Shown: one piece after another, positions 44,031 through 54,259 of the stretch | How positions within the stretch are numbered: position 1 is the first letter of the stretch | Layout: every line of letters begins with the position of its first letter | Assembly: GCF_018130465.1 (NCBI RefSeq) | Contig: NZ_JAFCKJ010000001.1 | Coordinates: 372,001-436,000 of the forward strand | Reading direction: 5' to 3' | Length of the DNA stretch: 64,000 nucleotides | Source: Bradyrhizobium canariense | Lineage (GTDB): Bacteria; Pseudomonadota; Alphaproteobacteria; Rhizobiales; Xanthobacteraceae | Notes under the pieces: generated by a model | Seen by the model: only the letters and a program-made list of their open reading frames with translations | Databases searched by the model: none | Told to the model about the DNA's origin: nothing | Position numbers and translations under genes: made by a program

Positions 44031-45062
44031 ATGACCGGTTTTGGTGCGACGGTGGCGCGGGCGGGGAGGCGGCTTCTATCGTCGCTGCCGGCGTTGTTCG
44101 GCGTGCTGGTCTTCACCTTTCTCCTGATGCGGGTCTTGCCCGGAGATCCCGCGGTGTTCTTCGCTTCGGGGCCGAACGCCGGCAAGGAGGAGATCGAGCA
44201 GATCCGCAAGCAGATGGGGCTGGACAAGTCGGTGCCGGAGCAACTCGTGTTTTATCTCTCCGACATCGGCCGGGGCAATCTCGGCCGCTCCATGATGACG
44301 GGGCAACCGGTCCTGAAGGACCTTCGCGAACGTTTGCCGGCCTCGCTGGAGCTGACCTTCACGGCGCTCCTGATCGCGCTGATCGCGGCGGTGCCGCTCG
44401 GCGTGGTCGCGGCCTTGAAGCCGGGATCGCTGGTCGATCACGGCGTGCGGCTGTTCTGTGCGCTCGGCGTCTGCGTGCCGACCTTCGTGTCGGGCCTGCT
44501 GCTGATCTATGTCTTCTACTATCTGCTCGGTCTTGCGCCTGATCCGACCGGGCGGATTGACGTGTTTACCTCGTTGCCGCCGCAGCGCACCGGGTTCCTG
44601 TCGATCGATTTCCTGCTCGCGGGAGACATCGAGGGTTGGTGGGCGGCCTGCAAGCAGTTGATCCTGCCGGCGGTGAGCATGGCCCTGTTCGTCATCGCGC
44701 CGCTGGCGCGGATCACGCGCGCTTCGATGCTGGTTTCGCTCGGCAGTGATTTCGTGCGCACCGCGCGCTCGGTCGGATTGTCCTGGCAGAAGGTCGTCGT
44801 CACCTACGCGCTGCGCAACGCGATCCTTCCCGTCATCACCATTGCCGGCATCGTCTTCTCGACCATGCTTGGCGCGAATGTCCTCGTGGAGAAGGTGTTC
44901 TCCTGGCCGGGCGTTGCCTCCTACGCGCTCGATGCGCTGCTGTCGTCCGACTATGCGCCGGTGCAGGGTTTTGTGCTGCTGATGGCGAGCCTGTTCGTGA
45001 TGGTCAATCTGGTCGTCGATATCTGCTACGGCATCGCCGATCCCAGGGTGTCGATCGGATGA
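44031..45062 (+). CDS. ABC importer 1: DppB-type permease
   Basis: This 343-residue inner-membrane permease has the family N-terminus (LLSSLPALFGVLVFTFLLMRVLPGDP) and the EAA-loop region RTARSVGLSWQKVVVTYALRNAILP near residue 240. Three to four helices follow to the C-terminus. GGAGGA lies upstream; GTG at 44028 is an alternative start. The end overlaps the second permease (ATGA). Confidence 0.9.
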   Translation: MTGFGATVARAGRRLLSSLPALFGVLVFTFLLMRVLPGDPAVFFASGPNAGKEEIEQIRKQMGLDKSVPEQLVFYLSDIGRGNLGRSMMTGQPVLKDLRERLPASLELTFTALLIALIAAVPLGVVAALKPGSLVDHGVRLFCALGVCVPTFVSGLLLIYVFYYLLGLAPDPTGRIDVFTSLPPQRTGFLSIDFLLAGDIEGWWAACKQLILPAVSMALFVIAPLARITRASMLVSLGSDFVRTARSVGLSWQKVVVTYALRNAILPVITIAGIVFSTMLGANVLVEKVFSWPGVASYALDALLSSDYAPVQGFVLLMASLFVMVNLVVDICYGIADPRVSIG

Positions 45063-45907
45063 CGAGCGCAACCCTCCGCCATTCGGTCTGGATTCTGCGC
45101 GGCAACCCGCTGACCGGTGTCGCCGCGGCGGGTGTCCTTCTGTTTGTCCTGGTCGCGATCTTCGGACCGTGGCTCGTGCCCTATGATCCCATCGTCTCCA
45201 ATGTCTCGGAGGCGCTGCTGCCGCCGAGCGCGGCGCACCTCGCCGGCACCGACCAGCTCGGGCGCGACGTGTTCAGCCGCCTCGTCGTTGCGGCCCGCCT
45301 CGATCTTGCCATCGCGGTCTCGGCGGTCGGCATCTCCTTCGTGATCGGCGCCGTCGTAGGCTCTTTCTGCGGCTATGCCGGCGGCAGGCTCGATCGCTCG
45401 GTCGGCCGCTTCGTCGACGTCATGATGGCCTTTCCGTTGTTCGTGCTGGCGATGGCGATGGTCGCGGCGCTCGGCAACCGGATCGAGAACATCGTGATTG
45501 CGACCGCGATCATCAATCTTCCCTTCTACATCCGCTTCGCGCGCGCCGAGGTCAACGTCCGGCGCAATGTCGGCTGGGTGGAGGCCGCACGTGCCTGCGG
45601 CGAGAGTCATTTCTCGGTGGTGCTGCGCTTCCTGCTGCCGAATATCCTGCCGGCGATGGCGGTGCAGATCTCGCTCAACCTCGGCTGGGCGATCCTGAAT
45701 GCCGCCGGCCTGTCATTCATCGGCCTTGGCGTCAAGCCGCCGACGCCGGAATGGGGCATCATGGTCGCGGAGGGCGCCCGCTTCATCTCGACGGGGCGGT
45801 GGTGGCTGGTGGCCTTTCCGGGCCTCGCGTTGATGATGGCCGTGCTGTGCTTCAACCTCCTCGGTGACGGGATGCGGGACATTCTCGACCCGCGCATGCG
45901 CACATGA
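45059..45907 (+). CDS. ABC importer 1: DppC-type permease
   Basis: This 282-residue partner permease has the DppC signature AGTDQLGRDVFSRLVVAARLDL near residue 62 and the coupling loop VEAARACGESHFSVVLRFLLPN near 178. It overlaps both the first permease and the ATPase by four bases. Confidence 0.9.
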   Translation: MTSATLRHSVWILRGNPLTGVAAAGVLLFVLVAIFGPWLVPYDPIVSNVSEALLPPSAAHLAGTDQLGRDVFSRLVVAARLDLAIAVSAVGISFVIGAVVGSFCGYAGGRLDRSVGRFVDVMMAFPLFVLAMAMVAALGNRIENIVIATAIINLPFYIRFARAEVNVRRNVGWVEAARACGESHFSVVLRFLLPNILPAMAVQISLNLGWAILNAAGLSFIGLGVKPPTPEWGIMVAEGARFISTGRWWLVAFPGLALMMAVLCFNLLGDGMRDILDPRMRT

Positions 45908-47574
45908 GCGAGCAATTGCTCAGGATCGACGATCTCCACGTCGCGTTCTCGACGCGACGAGGGACGGTCGAGGCCGTGCGCGGGGTTACGCTCACGGTCG
46001 AAGCGGGCGAGATGCTCGGCCTCGTCGGCGAGAGCGGCTCTGGCAAGTCGGTCACCGGGTTTGCCACGACACGGCTGCTCGATGCGGCCGGGCGCGTCAC
46101 TGGCGGAAAAATCCTGTTTCGCGGACAGGACGTCACCAAGCTCAGGGGCGATGACCTCCGGCATCTCCAGGGTGCCGCGATGTCGATGATCTTCCAGAAC
46201 CCGCGGGCGGCGCTCAATCCGATCCGCGCGATCGGTCTGCAGATCGCGGACGCGATCCTCACTCGCAAGCGGATATCGAAGGACGCCGCTCGCGCCGAGG
46301 CGCTGGAGCTGTTGCGCGCCGTCCAGATCCGCGACCCTGAAACCCGGATGAATGCCTATCCGCACGAGCTCTCCGGCGGCATGTGCCAGCGCGTCATGAT
46401 CGCGATCGCGATTTCCTGCAATCCCGCGCTGTTGATCGCCGATGAGCCGACGACCGGGCTCGACGTCACCACGCAGAAGGTGGTGATGGACCTCGTGGCG
46501 GAGATTTCCGCCGCGCGCGGCATGGCGACGATCCTGATCACGCACGATCTCGGGTTAGCGGCGCGATATTGCCGCCGCATTGCCGTGATGGAGCGCGGCC
46601 GCATCGTCGAAGAAGCAAGCCCCAGGACGCTCTTCAGCTCGCCGCAGCACGCCTATACCAGGCGTCTGGTGGCGGCATCGCCGACCGCGACCTCCCGGAT
46701 CGAGGACCTCGTGACGGAAGAGGAGAGGGAGCGCCATGCGGCCGTCGTCAGCAGGCCCAGGCAGGAGCTCGCCCACGGTACTCCGCCTTTGCTGGAAGTG
46801 CGCAAGCTTGCAAAACGCTTCGACCAGGGCGCTGCGGCGGTGGCGGACTTCTCCATGACGATGACCGGCGGCGAGAGCGTCGGCCTCGTCGGCGAATCCG
46901 GGTCCGGCAAGAGCACGACGTCGCGGATGATCTGCCGCCTGATCGATCCGAGCGAAGGCGAGATCGTGTTCGACGGGCAGTCGATCGGCCACGTGGCGTC
47001 GCGCGACTTTCACCGCTCGCGCTTCCGCAAAGACATCCAGATGGTCTTCCAGGATCCGAACGAGAGCCTCAACCCGCGCTTCACCGCCTTCGACTGTATC
47101 GCCCATCCCCTGATGCGGCTCGATCGTATTCGTGCGGGTAGAGAACTGCGGCAGCGCGTGGAGGAGTGCGCCGAGCGTGTGGGGCTGCCGCTGGATCTCC
47201 TGCCGCGCTTTCCGCATCAGCTCTCCGGCGGCCAGAAGGCTCGCGTCGGCATCGCTCGCGCCATCGCCTGCCGGCCGCGGCTCCTGGTGCTGGACGAGCC
47301 GACCGCTGCGCTCGACGTCTCCGTGCAGGCGGTGGTGCTGCAACTGCTCGACCGCCTGCGGCGCGAGAACGACATCGCGCTGTTGTTCGTCAGCCATGAT
47401 CTCAACGTGGTGCGCATGCTCTGCGACCGCACCATCGTGCTGCGCAATGGCGGCATCGTGGAGCAGGGTGAGAGCCGGGCGCTGTTCGACAATCCCAAGA
47501 CCGACTACACGCGCAAGCTGGTCGAGGCGATCCCGCATATCGAGACCGGGCCGATGCTGGCGGCTGCGCTTTGA
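45904..47574 (+). CDS. ABC importer 1: fused double ATP-binding protein
   Basis: This 556-residue protein has two complete nucleotide-binding domains joined in one chain. Domain 1 has Walker A GESGSGKS near residue 41, signature LSGGMCQRV near 157 and Walker B LLIADEPT. Domain 2 has GESGSGKST near 333, LSGGQKARVGIARAI near 440 and LLVLDEPTAALD. It equals DppD plus DppF in a single gene, unlike the importer that follows, where they are separate. Confidence 0.92.
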   Translation: MSEQLLRIDDLHVAFSTRRGTVEAVRGVTLTVEAGEMLGLVGESGSGKSVTGFATTRLLDAAGRVTGGKILFRGQDVTKLRGDDLRHLQGAAMSMIFQNPRAALNPIRAIGLQIADAILTRKRISKDAARAEALELLRAVQIRDPETRMNAYPHELSGGMCQRVMIAIAISCNPALLIADEPTTGLDVTTQKVVMDLVAEISAARGMATILITHDLGLAARYCRRIAVMERGRIVEEASPRTLFSSPQHAYTRRLVAASPTATSRIEDLVTEEERERHAAVVSRPRQELAHGTPPLLEVRKLAKRFDQGAAAVADFSMTMTGGESVGLVGESGSGKSTTSRMICRLIDPSEGEIVFDGQSIGHVASRDFHRSRFRKDIQMVFQDPNESLNPRFTAFDCIAHPLMRLDRIRAGRELRQRVEECAERVGLPLDLLPRFPHQLSGGQKARVGIARAIACRPRLLVLDEPTAALDVSVQAVVLQLLDRLRRENDIALLFVSHDLNVVRMLCDRTIVLRNGGIVEQGESRALFDNPKTDYTRKLVEAIPHIETGPMLAAAL

Positions 47575-47628
47575 GGCTTCGACCGGCCCCAAATGGTGCG
47601 GAGATCCCGCTGGCGAAGGTCCGGTTAG

Positions 47629-47644
47629 TGGCATACCATTTGCA
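47629..47644 (+). promoter_or_regulatory. Putative sigma-54 promoter before the second ABC importer
   Basis: TGGCATACCATTTGCA has GG and GC in the exact -24/-12 spacing and matches TGGCA and TTGCA of the consensus. It lies 72 bases before the binding-protein ATG (47717), inside the 142-base gap after the fused ATPase. The other importer has a similar site, which strengthens both calls. Confidence 0.62.
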
Positions 47645-47716
47645 CGCCAATGAGCTCTGGTTTCACCTGTTCTTGGCCAACGATGGCCGGCATCACGGCA
47701 CTATTGGGAGGATTTC

Positions 47717-49318
47717 ATGGATCGCAGGACCGTATTGAAGGGACTGGCCGGCGCGGGCGGTCTGGCATTGAGCGGCCTCTCGGCCCCGGCGATCGCACAA
47801 GGCGCCTCTGCGCGCACCCTGCGCTTCGTGCCGCAAGCAAACCTCGCCAATTTCGATCCGATCTGGGGCACGCAATATGTCGTGCGCAATGCCGCCGCGC
47901 TGGTCTGGGATACGCTCTATGGCGTCGATTCCTCGCTCCAGCCGCAGCGGCAGATGGTCGAGTCCGAGGAAGTCACCGACGACGGCACCACCTGGACGTT
48001 CAAATTGCGGCCGGGCCTCAAATTCCACGACGGCGAGCCGGTGCTGAGCAAGGACGTCGTTGCGAGTCTCAACCGCTGGGCTGCGCGCGATCCCATGGGC
48101 CTGATGCTCAAGGCGAACCAGCAGGAGCTCACCGCCGTCGACGACCGCACCTTCAAATGGGTGCTGAAGCAGCCGTTCCCGAAGATGCTCTATGCGCTTG
48201 GCAAGAACAATTCGCCTTGCGCTTTCATCATGCCGGAACGCATCGCGCAGGCCGACCCGTTCAAGCAGATCGGTGATTATGTCGGCTCCGGACCGATGAA
48301 GTTCGCCAAGGGCGAATGGGTCCCCGGCGCGAAAGCCGTGTTCGAAAAATTCGCCGACTATGTGCCGCGGCAGGAAAAGTCGTCGTGGCTCGCCGGCGGC
48401 AAGCAGATGCTGATCGACCGCGTCGAATGGATCGTGATGCCGGATCCGGCGACTGCTGCGGCCGCGTTGCAGAACGGCGAGATCGACTGGTGGGAGAACC
48501 CGATCGCGGACCTCGTGCCGGTCCTGAAGAAGAACAAGAACATCAGCGTCGACATCGGCGATCCGCTCGGCAATGTCGGCTCGTTCCGCATGAACTTCCT
48601 GTATCCGCCCTTCAATGACGTGCGGGCGCGGCGCGCGGTGCTGATGGCGATGAGCCAGGAAGACTATATGCGTGCGCTCGTGGGCGACGACAATTCGCTG
48701 TGGAAGCCGCTGCCCGGCTTCTTCACGCCCGATACGCCGCTCTACACCGAGGCGGGCGGCGAGGTCCTGAAGGGCAAGCGCGATCTTGATGCTGCAAAGA
48801 AGCTGCTCGCCGAGAGCGGCTATTCCGGCCAGCCGGTGACGTGCCTGGTGGCGCAGGACCAGCCGATCACCAAGGCGTTCGGAGATGTGACCGCCGATCT
48901 CTTGAAGAAGCTCGGCATGAATGTCGACTTCGTCGCGACCGATTGGGGCACGGTCGGCTCCCGCCGCGCGCAGAAGACGCCGCCCGGACAGGGTGGCTGG
49001 AACATGTTCCACACTTGGCATGCCGGTTCGGACTGCATCAATCCGGCGCCTTACACCGCCATTCGCGCCAACGGCGACAAGGCCTGGTTCGGCTGGCCCA
49101 ACAGCCCCGGCACCGAGAAGGAAGTCACGTCCTGGTTCGAGGCCAAGAACCTCGACGAAGAGAAGGCCGCAGTCGCTCGCCTCAACAAGGTCGCGCTCGA
49201 AGACGTCGTCTACGCGCCGACCGGCTTCTTCCTCAGCTACACGGCATGGCGCAAGAACGTCTCCGGCATCACGAAAGGGCCGCTGCCGTTCTTCTGGGGC
49301 GTGTCGAAATCCGCATGA
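47717..49318 (+). CDS. ABC importer 2: family 5 solute-binding protein
   Basis: This 533-residue periplasmic protein has a twin-arginine-type signal (MDRRTVLKGLAGAGGLALSG … APAIAQ). The SBP_bac_5 features include TWTFKLRPGLKFHDGEPVLSKD near residue 95 and RRAVLMAMSQEDYM near 308. GGGAGGA stands six bases before the ATG. Export by Tat would imply folding before secretion, unlike the Sec-type signal of the first binding protein. Confidence 0.88.
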   Translation: MDRRTVLKGLAGAGGLALSGLSAPAIAQGASARTLRFVPQANLANFDPIWGTQYVVRNAAALVWDTLYGVDSSLQPQRQMVESEEVTDDGTTWTFKLRPGLKFHDGEPVLSKDVVASLNRWAARDPMGLMLKANQQELTAVDDRTFKWVLKQPFPKMLYALGKNNSPCAFIMPERIAQADPFKQIGDYVGSGPMKFAKGEWVPGAKAVFEKFADYVPRQEKSSWLAGGKQMLIDRVEWIVMPDPATAAAALQNGEIDWWENPIADLVPVLKKNKNISVDIGDPLGNVGSFRMNFLYPPFNDVRARRAVLMAMSQEDYMRALVGDDNSLWKPLPGFFTPDTPLYTEAGGEVLKGKRDLDAAKKLLAESGYSGQPVTCLVAQDQPITKAFGDVTADLLKKLGMNVDFVATDWGTVGSRRAQKTPPGQGGWNMFHTWHAGSDCINPAPYTAIRANGDKAWFGWPNSPGTEKEVTSWFEAKNLDEEKAAVARLNKVALEDVVYAPTGFFLSYTAWRKNVSGITKGPLPFFWGVSKSA

Positions 49319-49335
49319 CCCCGCGCTGAAGTCAG

Positions 49336-50277
49336 ATGCTCTCCTACATCCTCCGGCGTATCGCCTCGACCTTGCCTGTGATGGCGATCGTCGCGCTGTT
49401 CGTGTTCAGCCTGCTCTACATTGCGCCGGGTGATCCCGCCGTGGTGATCGCAGGCGATCAGGCAAGTCCGGAGGATGTGGAGCGCATCCGTCAGAGCCTC
49501 GGCCTCGATCGACCCTTCCTGATCCAGTTCGGCAGCTGGGTCTGGCGCATTCTGCACGGCGATCTCGGTACCTCGATCTTCACCAATCTGCCGGTCTCGA
49601 CGATGATCGGGCAGCGTCTCGGGCCGACGCTGTCGCTGATGATGGTCACGCTGCTGCTCACGATCGTGGTCGCGGTGCCGCTCGGCGTGCTGGCGGCGTG
49701 GAAGGCGGGAAGCCTGATCGACCGGGCCATCATGGCCTTTGCCGTGTTTGGCTTCTCCCTGCCGGTCTTCGTCGTCGGCTATGTCCTCGCCTACGTCTTC
49801 GCGCTGGAGTTCGAATGGCTTCCGGTTCAGGGCTATACGCCGCTCGCCCAGGGCTTCTGGCCCTGGCTGCAAAACCTGATCCTGCCGGCGATCGCGCTCG
49901 GCTGTGTCTATATCGCGCTGATCGCGCGTATTACGCGCGCCACCATGCTCGAAGTATTGCAGCAGGATTATATCCGGACCGCGCGCGCCAAGGGCCTCGG
50001 GCAGGGCGGCATCCTGTTCGTCCATGCGCTGAAGAACGCGGCGGTGCCGATCGTCACAGTGATCGGGATCGGCATCGCGCTCCTGATCGGCGGCGCAGTC
50101 GTCACGGAAAGCGTTTTCGCGATTCCCGGCCTCGGCCGGCTCACGATCGACGCGATCCTGCGCCGCGACTATCCCGTCATCCAGGGCATCGTGCTGCTGT
50201 TCAGCTTCGTCTACGTCCTCGTCAATCTGATGATTGACGTCACCTATACGCTCGTCGACCCAAGGATCCGCTATTGA
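49336..50277 (+). CDS. ABC importer 2: DppB-type permease
   Basis: This 313-residue inner-membrane permease starts MLSYILRRIASTLPVM. The coupling loop is YIRTARAKGLGQGGILFVHALKN near residue 213. It begins 17 bases after the binding-protein stop and overlaps the next permease through TTGA. Confidence 0.91.
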   Translation: MLSYILRRIASTLPVMAIVALFVFSLLYIAPGDPAVVIAGDQASPEDVERIRQSLGLDRPFLIQFGSWVWRILHGDLGTSIFTNLPVSTMIGQRLGPTLSLMMVTLLLTIVVAVPLGVLAAWKAGSLIDRAIMAFAVFGFSLPVFVVGYVLAYVFALEFEWLPVQGYTPLAQGFWPWLQNLILPAIALGCVYIALIARITRATMLEVLQQDYIRTARAKGLGQGGILFVHALKNAAVPIVTVIGIGIALLIGGAVVTESVFAIPGLGRLTIDAILRRDYPVIQGIVLLFSFVYVLVNLMIDVTYTLVDPRIRY

Positions 50278-51197
50278 CCGACACGACCGTCAATCCGCAA
50301 GCGCTGCCGGCGGGCTTCGTCCTCGCGCCGCAACTGCCTGAGATCCTCCGGCCTGTTGTGATCCGGCGCGGCTTCATCGGGCTGCTGCGCGGCCATCCCA
50401 CCGTTGCAATCGGCGGCACGTTGCTGCTGATACTCGTCCTGATCGCGATCTTTGCGCCTTATCTTGGAACGGTGGATCCGACCGCACTTGCTCCGGCCAA
50501 GCGTACCCGCGCACCGTCAGCGCTTTACTGGTTTGGCACCGACGTCCTCGGCCGCGACATCTATTCACGCGTCCTCTTCGGCGCGCGCGTCTCGCTCACG
50601 GTCGGGCTCTCGGTTGCGATATTCGCCTCCGCAGTCGGTCTCGCCATCGGCATCGTCTCCGGTTTCATCCGCTGGGCCGACGGCATCTTGATGCGCTTCA
50701 TGGACGGCCTGATGTCGATCCCGCCGATCCTGCTGGCGATCGCGCTGATGGCGCTGACACGCGGCAGCGTCGGAAACGTCATTCTCGCGATCACCGTTGC
50801 CGAGATTCCGCGCGTCTCGCGCCTCGTGCGCAGCGTCGTTCTGTCGTTGCGCGAGCAGCCTTACGTCGATGCGGCAGTGGCCTGCGGCACGCGCACGCCG
50901 ATGATCATCGTGCGCCACATCCTGCCCAACACGCTGGCGCCGATGCTGGTCCAGGCGACTTACATTTGCGCCAGTGCGATGATCACGGAGGCGATCCTGT
51001 CCTTCATCGGCGCGGGAACGCCGCCGACCATTCCGTCCTGGGGCAACATCATGGCCGAGGGGCGGGCGCTGTGGCAGGTTAAGCCCTACATCGTGTTCTT
51101 TCCGGCGGCCTTCCTGTCCGTCACCGTGCTTGCCGTGAATTTGCTCGGCGACGGCCTTCGCGATGCGCTCGATCCGCGCATGGCCAAGAGCCTCTGA
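50274..51197 (+). CDS. ABC importer 2: DppC-type permease
   Basis: This 307-residue permease is read from a TTG start that overlaps the previous stop (TTGA), with AAGGA eight bases upstream. The DppC signature [22 protein letters not shown] is near residue 85 and the coupling loop [23 protein letters not shown] near 199. The start codon choice is moderately sure. Confidence 0.9.
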   Translation: MTDTTVNPQALPAGFVLAPQLPEILRPVVIRRGFIGLLRGHPTVAIGGTLLLILVLIAIFAPYLGTVDPTALAPAKRTRAPSALYWFGTDVLGRDIYSRVLFGARVSLTVGLSVAIFASAVGLAIGIVSGFIRWADGILMRFMDGLMSIPPILLAIALMALTRGSVGNVILAITVAEIPRVSRLVRSVVLSLREQPYVDAAVACGTRTPMIIVRHILPNTLAPMLVQATYICASAMITEAILSFIGAGTPPTIPSWGNIMAEGRALWQVKPYIVFFPAAFLSVTVLAVNLLGDGLRDALDPRMAKSL

Positions 51198-51216
51198 TGG
51201 TGAGGGGCTGATCGCG

Positions 51217-52206
51217 ATGGCACTGCTCGAAGTCGAGAACCTGCAAACCCACTTCCGCACGCCCAGCGGCATCAACCGCGCGGTGGACGGCGTGTCGTTC
51301 CATGTCAACGAGGGCGAGACGCTCGCCATCGTCGGCGAGTCCGGCTGCGGCAAGTCGGTGACGTCGATGTCGCTGATGCGGCTGATCCCCGAGCCCCCGG
51401 GCAAAATCGCCGGTGCCATCCGCTTCGCGGGCAGGGACCTGCTTCAGTTGTCGGATCGCGAGATGCGCGCGATCCGCGGCAACGACATCTCGATGATCTT
51501 TCAGGAGCCGATGACCAGCCTCAACCCGGTCCTGACCGTCGGCCGCCAGATCCGCGAGACGTTGATGATCCACCAGGGCCTCGACAAGCAGGCCGCAGAG
51601 ACGCACGCGATCGAGATGCTGACCCTCGTCGGCATTCCCGAGCCGGCACGGCGCGTGCGCGAATATCCGCATCAGCTTTCCGGCGGCATGCGCCAGCGCG
51701 TCATGATCGCCATTGCACTCGCCTGCAATCCAAAACTTCTCATTGCCGACGAGCCGACCACCGCGCTCGACGTGACGATCCAGGCGCAGATCCTGAAGCT
51801 GATGCTGGATCTCAAGCACCGGGTTGGCGCGGCGATCATCCTGATCACCCACGATCTCGGAGTGGTCGCCGAGATCGCCGAACGCGTCATGGTCATGTAT
51901 GCCGGGCGCAAGGTCGAGGAGGCGCCGGTGGCGGAACTGTTCCGTTCGCCGCGTCATCCCTATACGCAGGGCCTGCTCGGCGCAGTGCCGCGGCTCGGCT
52001 CGTCGCTGACCGGCACCGCGAGACGGCTGGCGGAGATCCCGGGGCAGGTGCCTGATCTGCGCAAGCCCATCGTCGGCTGCGTCTTCGCCGGACGTTGCGC
52101 GCTCGCGACCGATCTCTGCCGACAGTACGCACCGGGGCTCGAAGAGAAGGGGCCACGTCACGTCGCGGCCTGCCACTATGCGGCCAAGGGAGCGGTCGCG
52201 GCATGA
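51217..52206 (+). CDS. ABC importer 2: DppD-type ATP-binding protein
   Basis: This 329-residue ATPase has Walker A GESGCGKS near residue 41, signature [19 protein letters not shown] near 155 and Walker [13 protein letters not shown]. The C-terminal oligopeptide-transporter extension has cysteines in VGCVFAGRC. The ATG at 51217 has GAGGGG upstream; an earlier in-frame start at 51163 lies within the permease gene and is rejected. It overlaps the DppF-type gene by four bases. Confidence 0.92.
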   Translation: MALLEVENLQTHFRTPSGINRAVDGVSFHVNEGETLAIVGESGCGKSVTSMSLMRLIPEPPGKIAGAIRFAGRDLLQLSDREMRAIRGNDISMIFQEPMTSLNPVLTVGRQIRETLMIHQGLDKQAAETHAIEMLTLVGIPEPARRVREYPHQLSGGMRQRVMIAIALACNPKLLIADEPTTALDVTIQAQILKLMLDLKHRVGAAIILITHDLGVVAEIAERVMVMYAGRKVEEAPVAELFRSPRHPYTQGLLGAVPRLGSSLTGTARRLAEIPGQVPDLRKPIVGCVFAGRCALATDLCRQYAPGLEEKGPRHVAACHYAAKGAVAA

Positions 52207-53186
52207 GTCCCCCGCTGCTCCAGGTCAACGACCTCAAGAAGCATTTTCCGGTCAAAAAGGGCCTGTTCGGCCGCAAGTCCGAATGGGTCTATGCGGTGGA
52301 CGGCGTGTCGTTCGAGATCGCGCGCGGCGAGACGCTGTCGCTGGTCGGCGAATCCGGCTGCGGCAAATCGACGGTCGGCCGTGCCATTTTGCGCCTGTTC
52401 GACATCACGGCAGGGCAGGTCATCCTCGACGGCCAGCGTATCGACGACGCACATCCGAGCACGATGCGCCAGATGCGCCGCCGCGTGCAGGTGGTGTTCC
52501 AGGATCCGTTCTCGAGCCTCAATCCGCGCATGCGCGTGCGCGACATCCTGGCCGAGCCGATCCGCAATTTCGGCCTCGCCAAATCCGCGATCGATCTCGA
52601 AACGCGCGTGACGGCGCTGATGGACACCGTGCGCCTGCCGCGCGAGGCGCTGAACCGCAGGCCGCACGAGTTCTCCGGCGGCCAGCGTCAGCGCATCGGC
52701 ATCGCGCGGGCGCTCGCCGCCGAGCCCGAGCTGATCGTCTGCGACGAGGCGGTCTCGGCGCTCGACGTCTCGGTCAAGGCACAGATCGTCAATCTGCTGC
52801 AGGATCTCCAGCGCGAGTTCGGCCTGGCGCTGCTGTTCATCAGCCACGACCTCGCGATCGTCGAGCACATGACCCATCGCGTCGCGGTGATGTATCTCGG
52901 CAAGATCGTCGAGGTGGCCCCCCGCCACGAGATCTTCGCCGCCCCAAGGCATCCTTATACCAAGGCGCTGCTCTCGGCGGTCCCGCTGCCCGAGCCGGGA
53001 GCCCAGCGCAATCCGATCATCCTCAAGGGAGACGTGCCGAGCCCGATCAGCCCGCCGAGTGGGTGCCGCTTTCACACCCGTTGCCCATACGTGTTCGATC
53101 GCTGCCGGAGCGAGGAGCCGCAACTTCGTTCGGACGGCGGTGAGCAGTGGGTGGCGTGCCATCTCGACGCACTGCCGCAGGGTTAG
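52203..53186 (+). CDS. ABC importer 2: DppF-type ATP-binding protein
   Basis: This 327-residue second ATPase has the DppF opening [21 protein letters not shown], Walker [10 protein letters not shown] near residue 55, signature [15 protein letters not shown] near 158, and the C-terminal [14 protein letters not shown] motif. It completes a full SBP-permease-permease-ATPase-ATPase importer. A 132-base gap with no recognisable gene follows. Confidence 0.92.
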   Translation: MSPPLLQVNDLKKHFPVKKGLFGRKSEWVYAVDGVSFEIARGETLSLVGESGCGKSTVGRAILRLFDITAGQVILDGQRIDDAHPSTMRQMRRRVQVVFQDPFSSLNPRMRVRDILAEPIRNFGLAKSAIDLETRVTALMDTVRLPREALNRRPHEFSGGQRQRIGIARALAAEPELIVCDEAVSALDVSVKAQIVNLLQDLQREFGLALLFISHDLAIVEHMTHRVAVMYLGKIVEVAPRHEIFAAPRHPYTKALLSAVPLPEPGAQRNPIILKGDVPSPISPPSGCRFHTRCPYVFDRCRSEEPQLRSDGGEQWVACHLDALPQG

Positions 53187-53318
53187 ACAGTCATCGCGAG
53201 CGGGTCTGCGCCGCGGGGCTCAGTCATGTTCCGCAACATATCTCAACATCTCCGCCAAATTTTGACCGGATGATCGTGGCTAGGGTCGGTTCCAACCCCA
53301 CGAATTGGAGCCGCCGCG

Positions 53319-53816
53319 GTGTCTTTGAAATCATCCCTGAAGCAAGGGAGTGTCGGTCTCGCCTGCCTCGCGCTGGCGGCCCTCAGCTCTTCCTATGCGG
53401 AAGCGACGCTCGACAGTCTGGCCGGCTCGTGGTCCGGGATGGGTTCGATGAAGCCCGCCGATGGTCCCCGTGAGAAGGTACGCTGCAAGGTCTCCTACAA
53501 CGTCGCGAAGCCGGGCCGATCGCTCACCCTGGATTTGCGATGCGCAAGCGATGCCTACAAGATGGTCTTGTCCGCAAACATGGAGCAGAACGGCAAGGAG
53601 TTCTCGGGGAATTGGTTCGAGAGCGAATACCGCCAGGGTGGCAAGATCTACGGAACCAGCGCGGAGGAAGGGTTGATCGAGGCAAGAATTGAGGGCAACA
53701 CCGTCGCGGCGCTGGTGACAATCCGGACCAAGGGCAATCACCAGTCGTTCGTCATGGACGCGCCTGGTGCCTGGGTCTCGCAGGTCGCCATAGAGCTGAA
53801 CAAGGACTCGAAGTGA
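53319..53816 (+). CDS. Secreted protein of unknown function
   Basis: This 165-residue protein starts at GTG with GGAG eight bases upstream. A signal peptide runs to about residue 29 (ALAALSSSYAEA). The mature part is rich in alternating polar/hydrophobic strands (for example LDSLAGSWSGMGSMKPADG, KVRCKVSYNV) and ends in strands, suggesting a small beta-barrel periplasmic protein. I recognise no named family. It is convergent with the YciI gene and does not obviously belong to the importer operon. Confidence 0.7.
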   Translation: MSLKSSLKQGSVGLACLALAALSSSYAEATLDSLAGSWSGMGSMKPADGPREKVRCKVSYNVAKPGRSLTLDLRCASDAYKMVLSANMEQNGKEFSGNWFESEYRQGGKIYGTSAEEGLIEARIEGNTVAALVTIRTKGNHQSFVMDAPGAWVSQVAIELNKDSK

Positions 53817-53860
53817 CGGCTGAGCGAACGCCCTTGCCGGCTGCCAGGTGATGGCGATCA

Positions 53861-53882
53861 GGGCCGGGGCGCCCTCAGGCCC
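53861..53882. terminator. Stem-loop between convergent genes
   Basis: GGGCC (53861-53865) pairs with GGCCC (53878-53882), with a further GGGCGCCC palindrome in the loop. It sits between the ends of the secreted protein gene and the minus-strand yciI gene and could stop transcription from both sides. No U-run is present. Confidence 0.35.
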
Positions 53883-53892
53883 GTCGCAACTT

Positions 53893-54180
53893 TCAACCTT
53901 GGCGGCGGAGAAAGCCCGTGATCGTGACTTTCTCCCAGATGCCGGCCGCCGCAAACGGATCGGCGCGGTTGAAGGCCTCGACGTCGCCACGGCCCGGTGC
54001 CTCGATCAGGAACAGGCTGCCGATCATCCTGTCGCCGTCGTCGGAGACCAGCGGGCCTGACATCACGATCTTGACGCCGAAGCGCGAGGTGTCGCTCAGG
54101 AAAGCCTTGTGGGCCTCGTAATTGGCGAGCCGAGTCGGCAGCGCGCCGGCGCGGTCGAGGGCGTGAATGGCGAACAGCAT
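53893..54180 (-). CDS. YciI family protein
   Basis: This 95-residue single-domain protein (dimeric ferredoxin-like fold) has MLFAIHALDRAGAL at the N-terminus and the His/Asp region AFNRADPFAAAGIW near residues 69-82, usual for YciI. Some relatives act on chlorinated muconolactones, which fits the aromatic ring-cleavage genes of this operon, but no function can be assigned from sequence. GGAG precedes the ATG. It is the last gene of the minus-strand operon. Confidence 0.82.
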   Translation of the reverse strand: MLFAIHALDRAGALPTRLANYEAHKAFLSDTSRFGVKIVMSGPLVSDDGDRMIGSLFLIEAPGRGDVEAFNRADPFAAAGIWEKVTITGFLRRQG

Positions 54181-54259
54181 GATGGTCTCCGTTTCTATCT
54201 CGTTTTCTTGGGACGGCCGCGGCTGCGGCCGCCCGGGCTTGTCGTGAGGGTGCGCTGAC

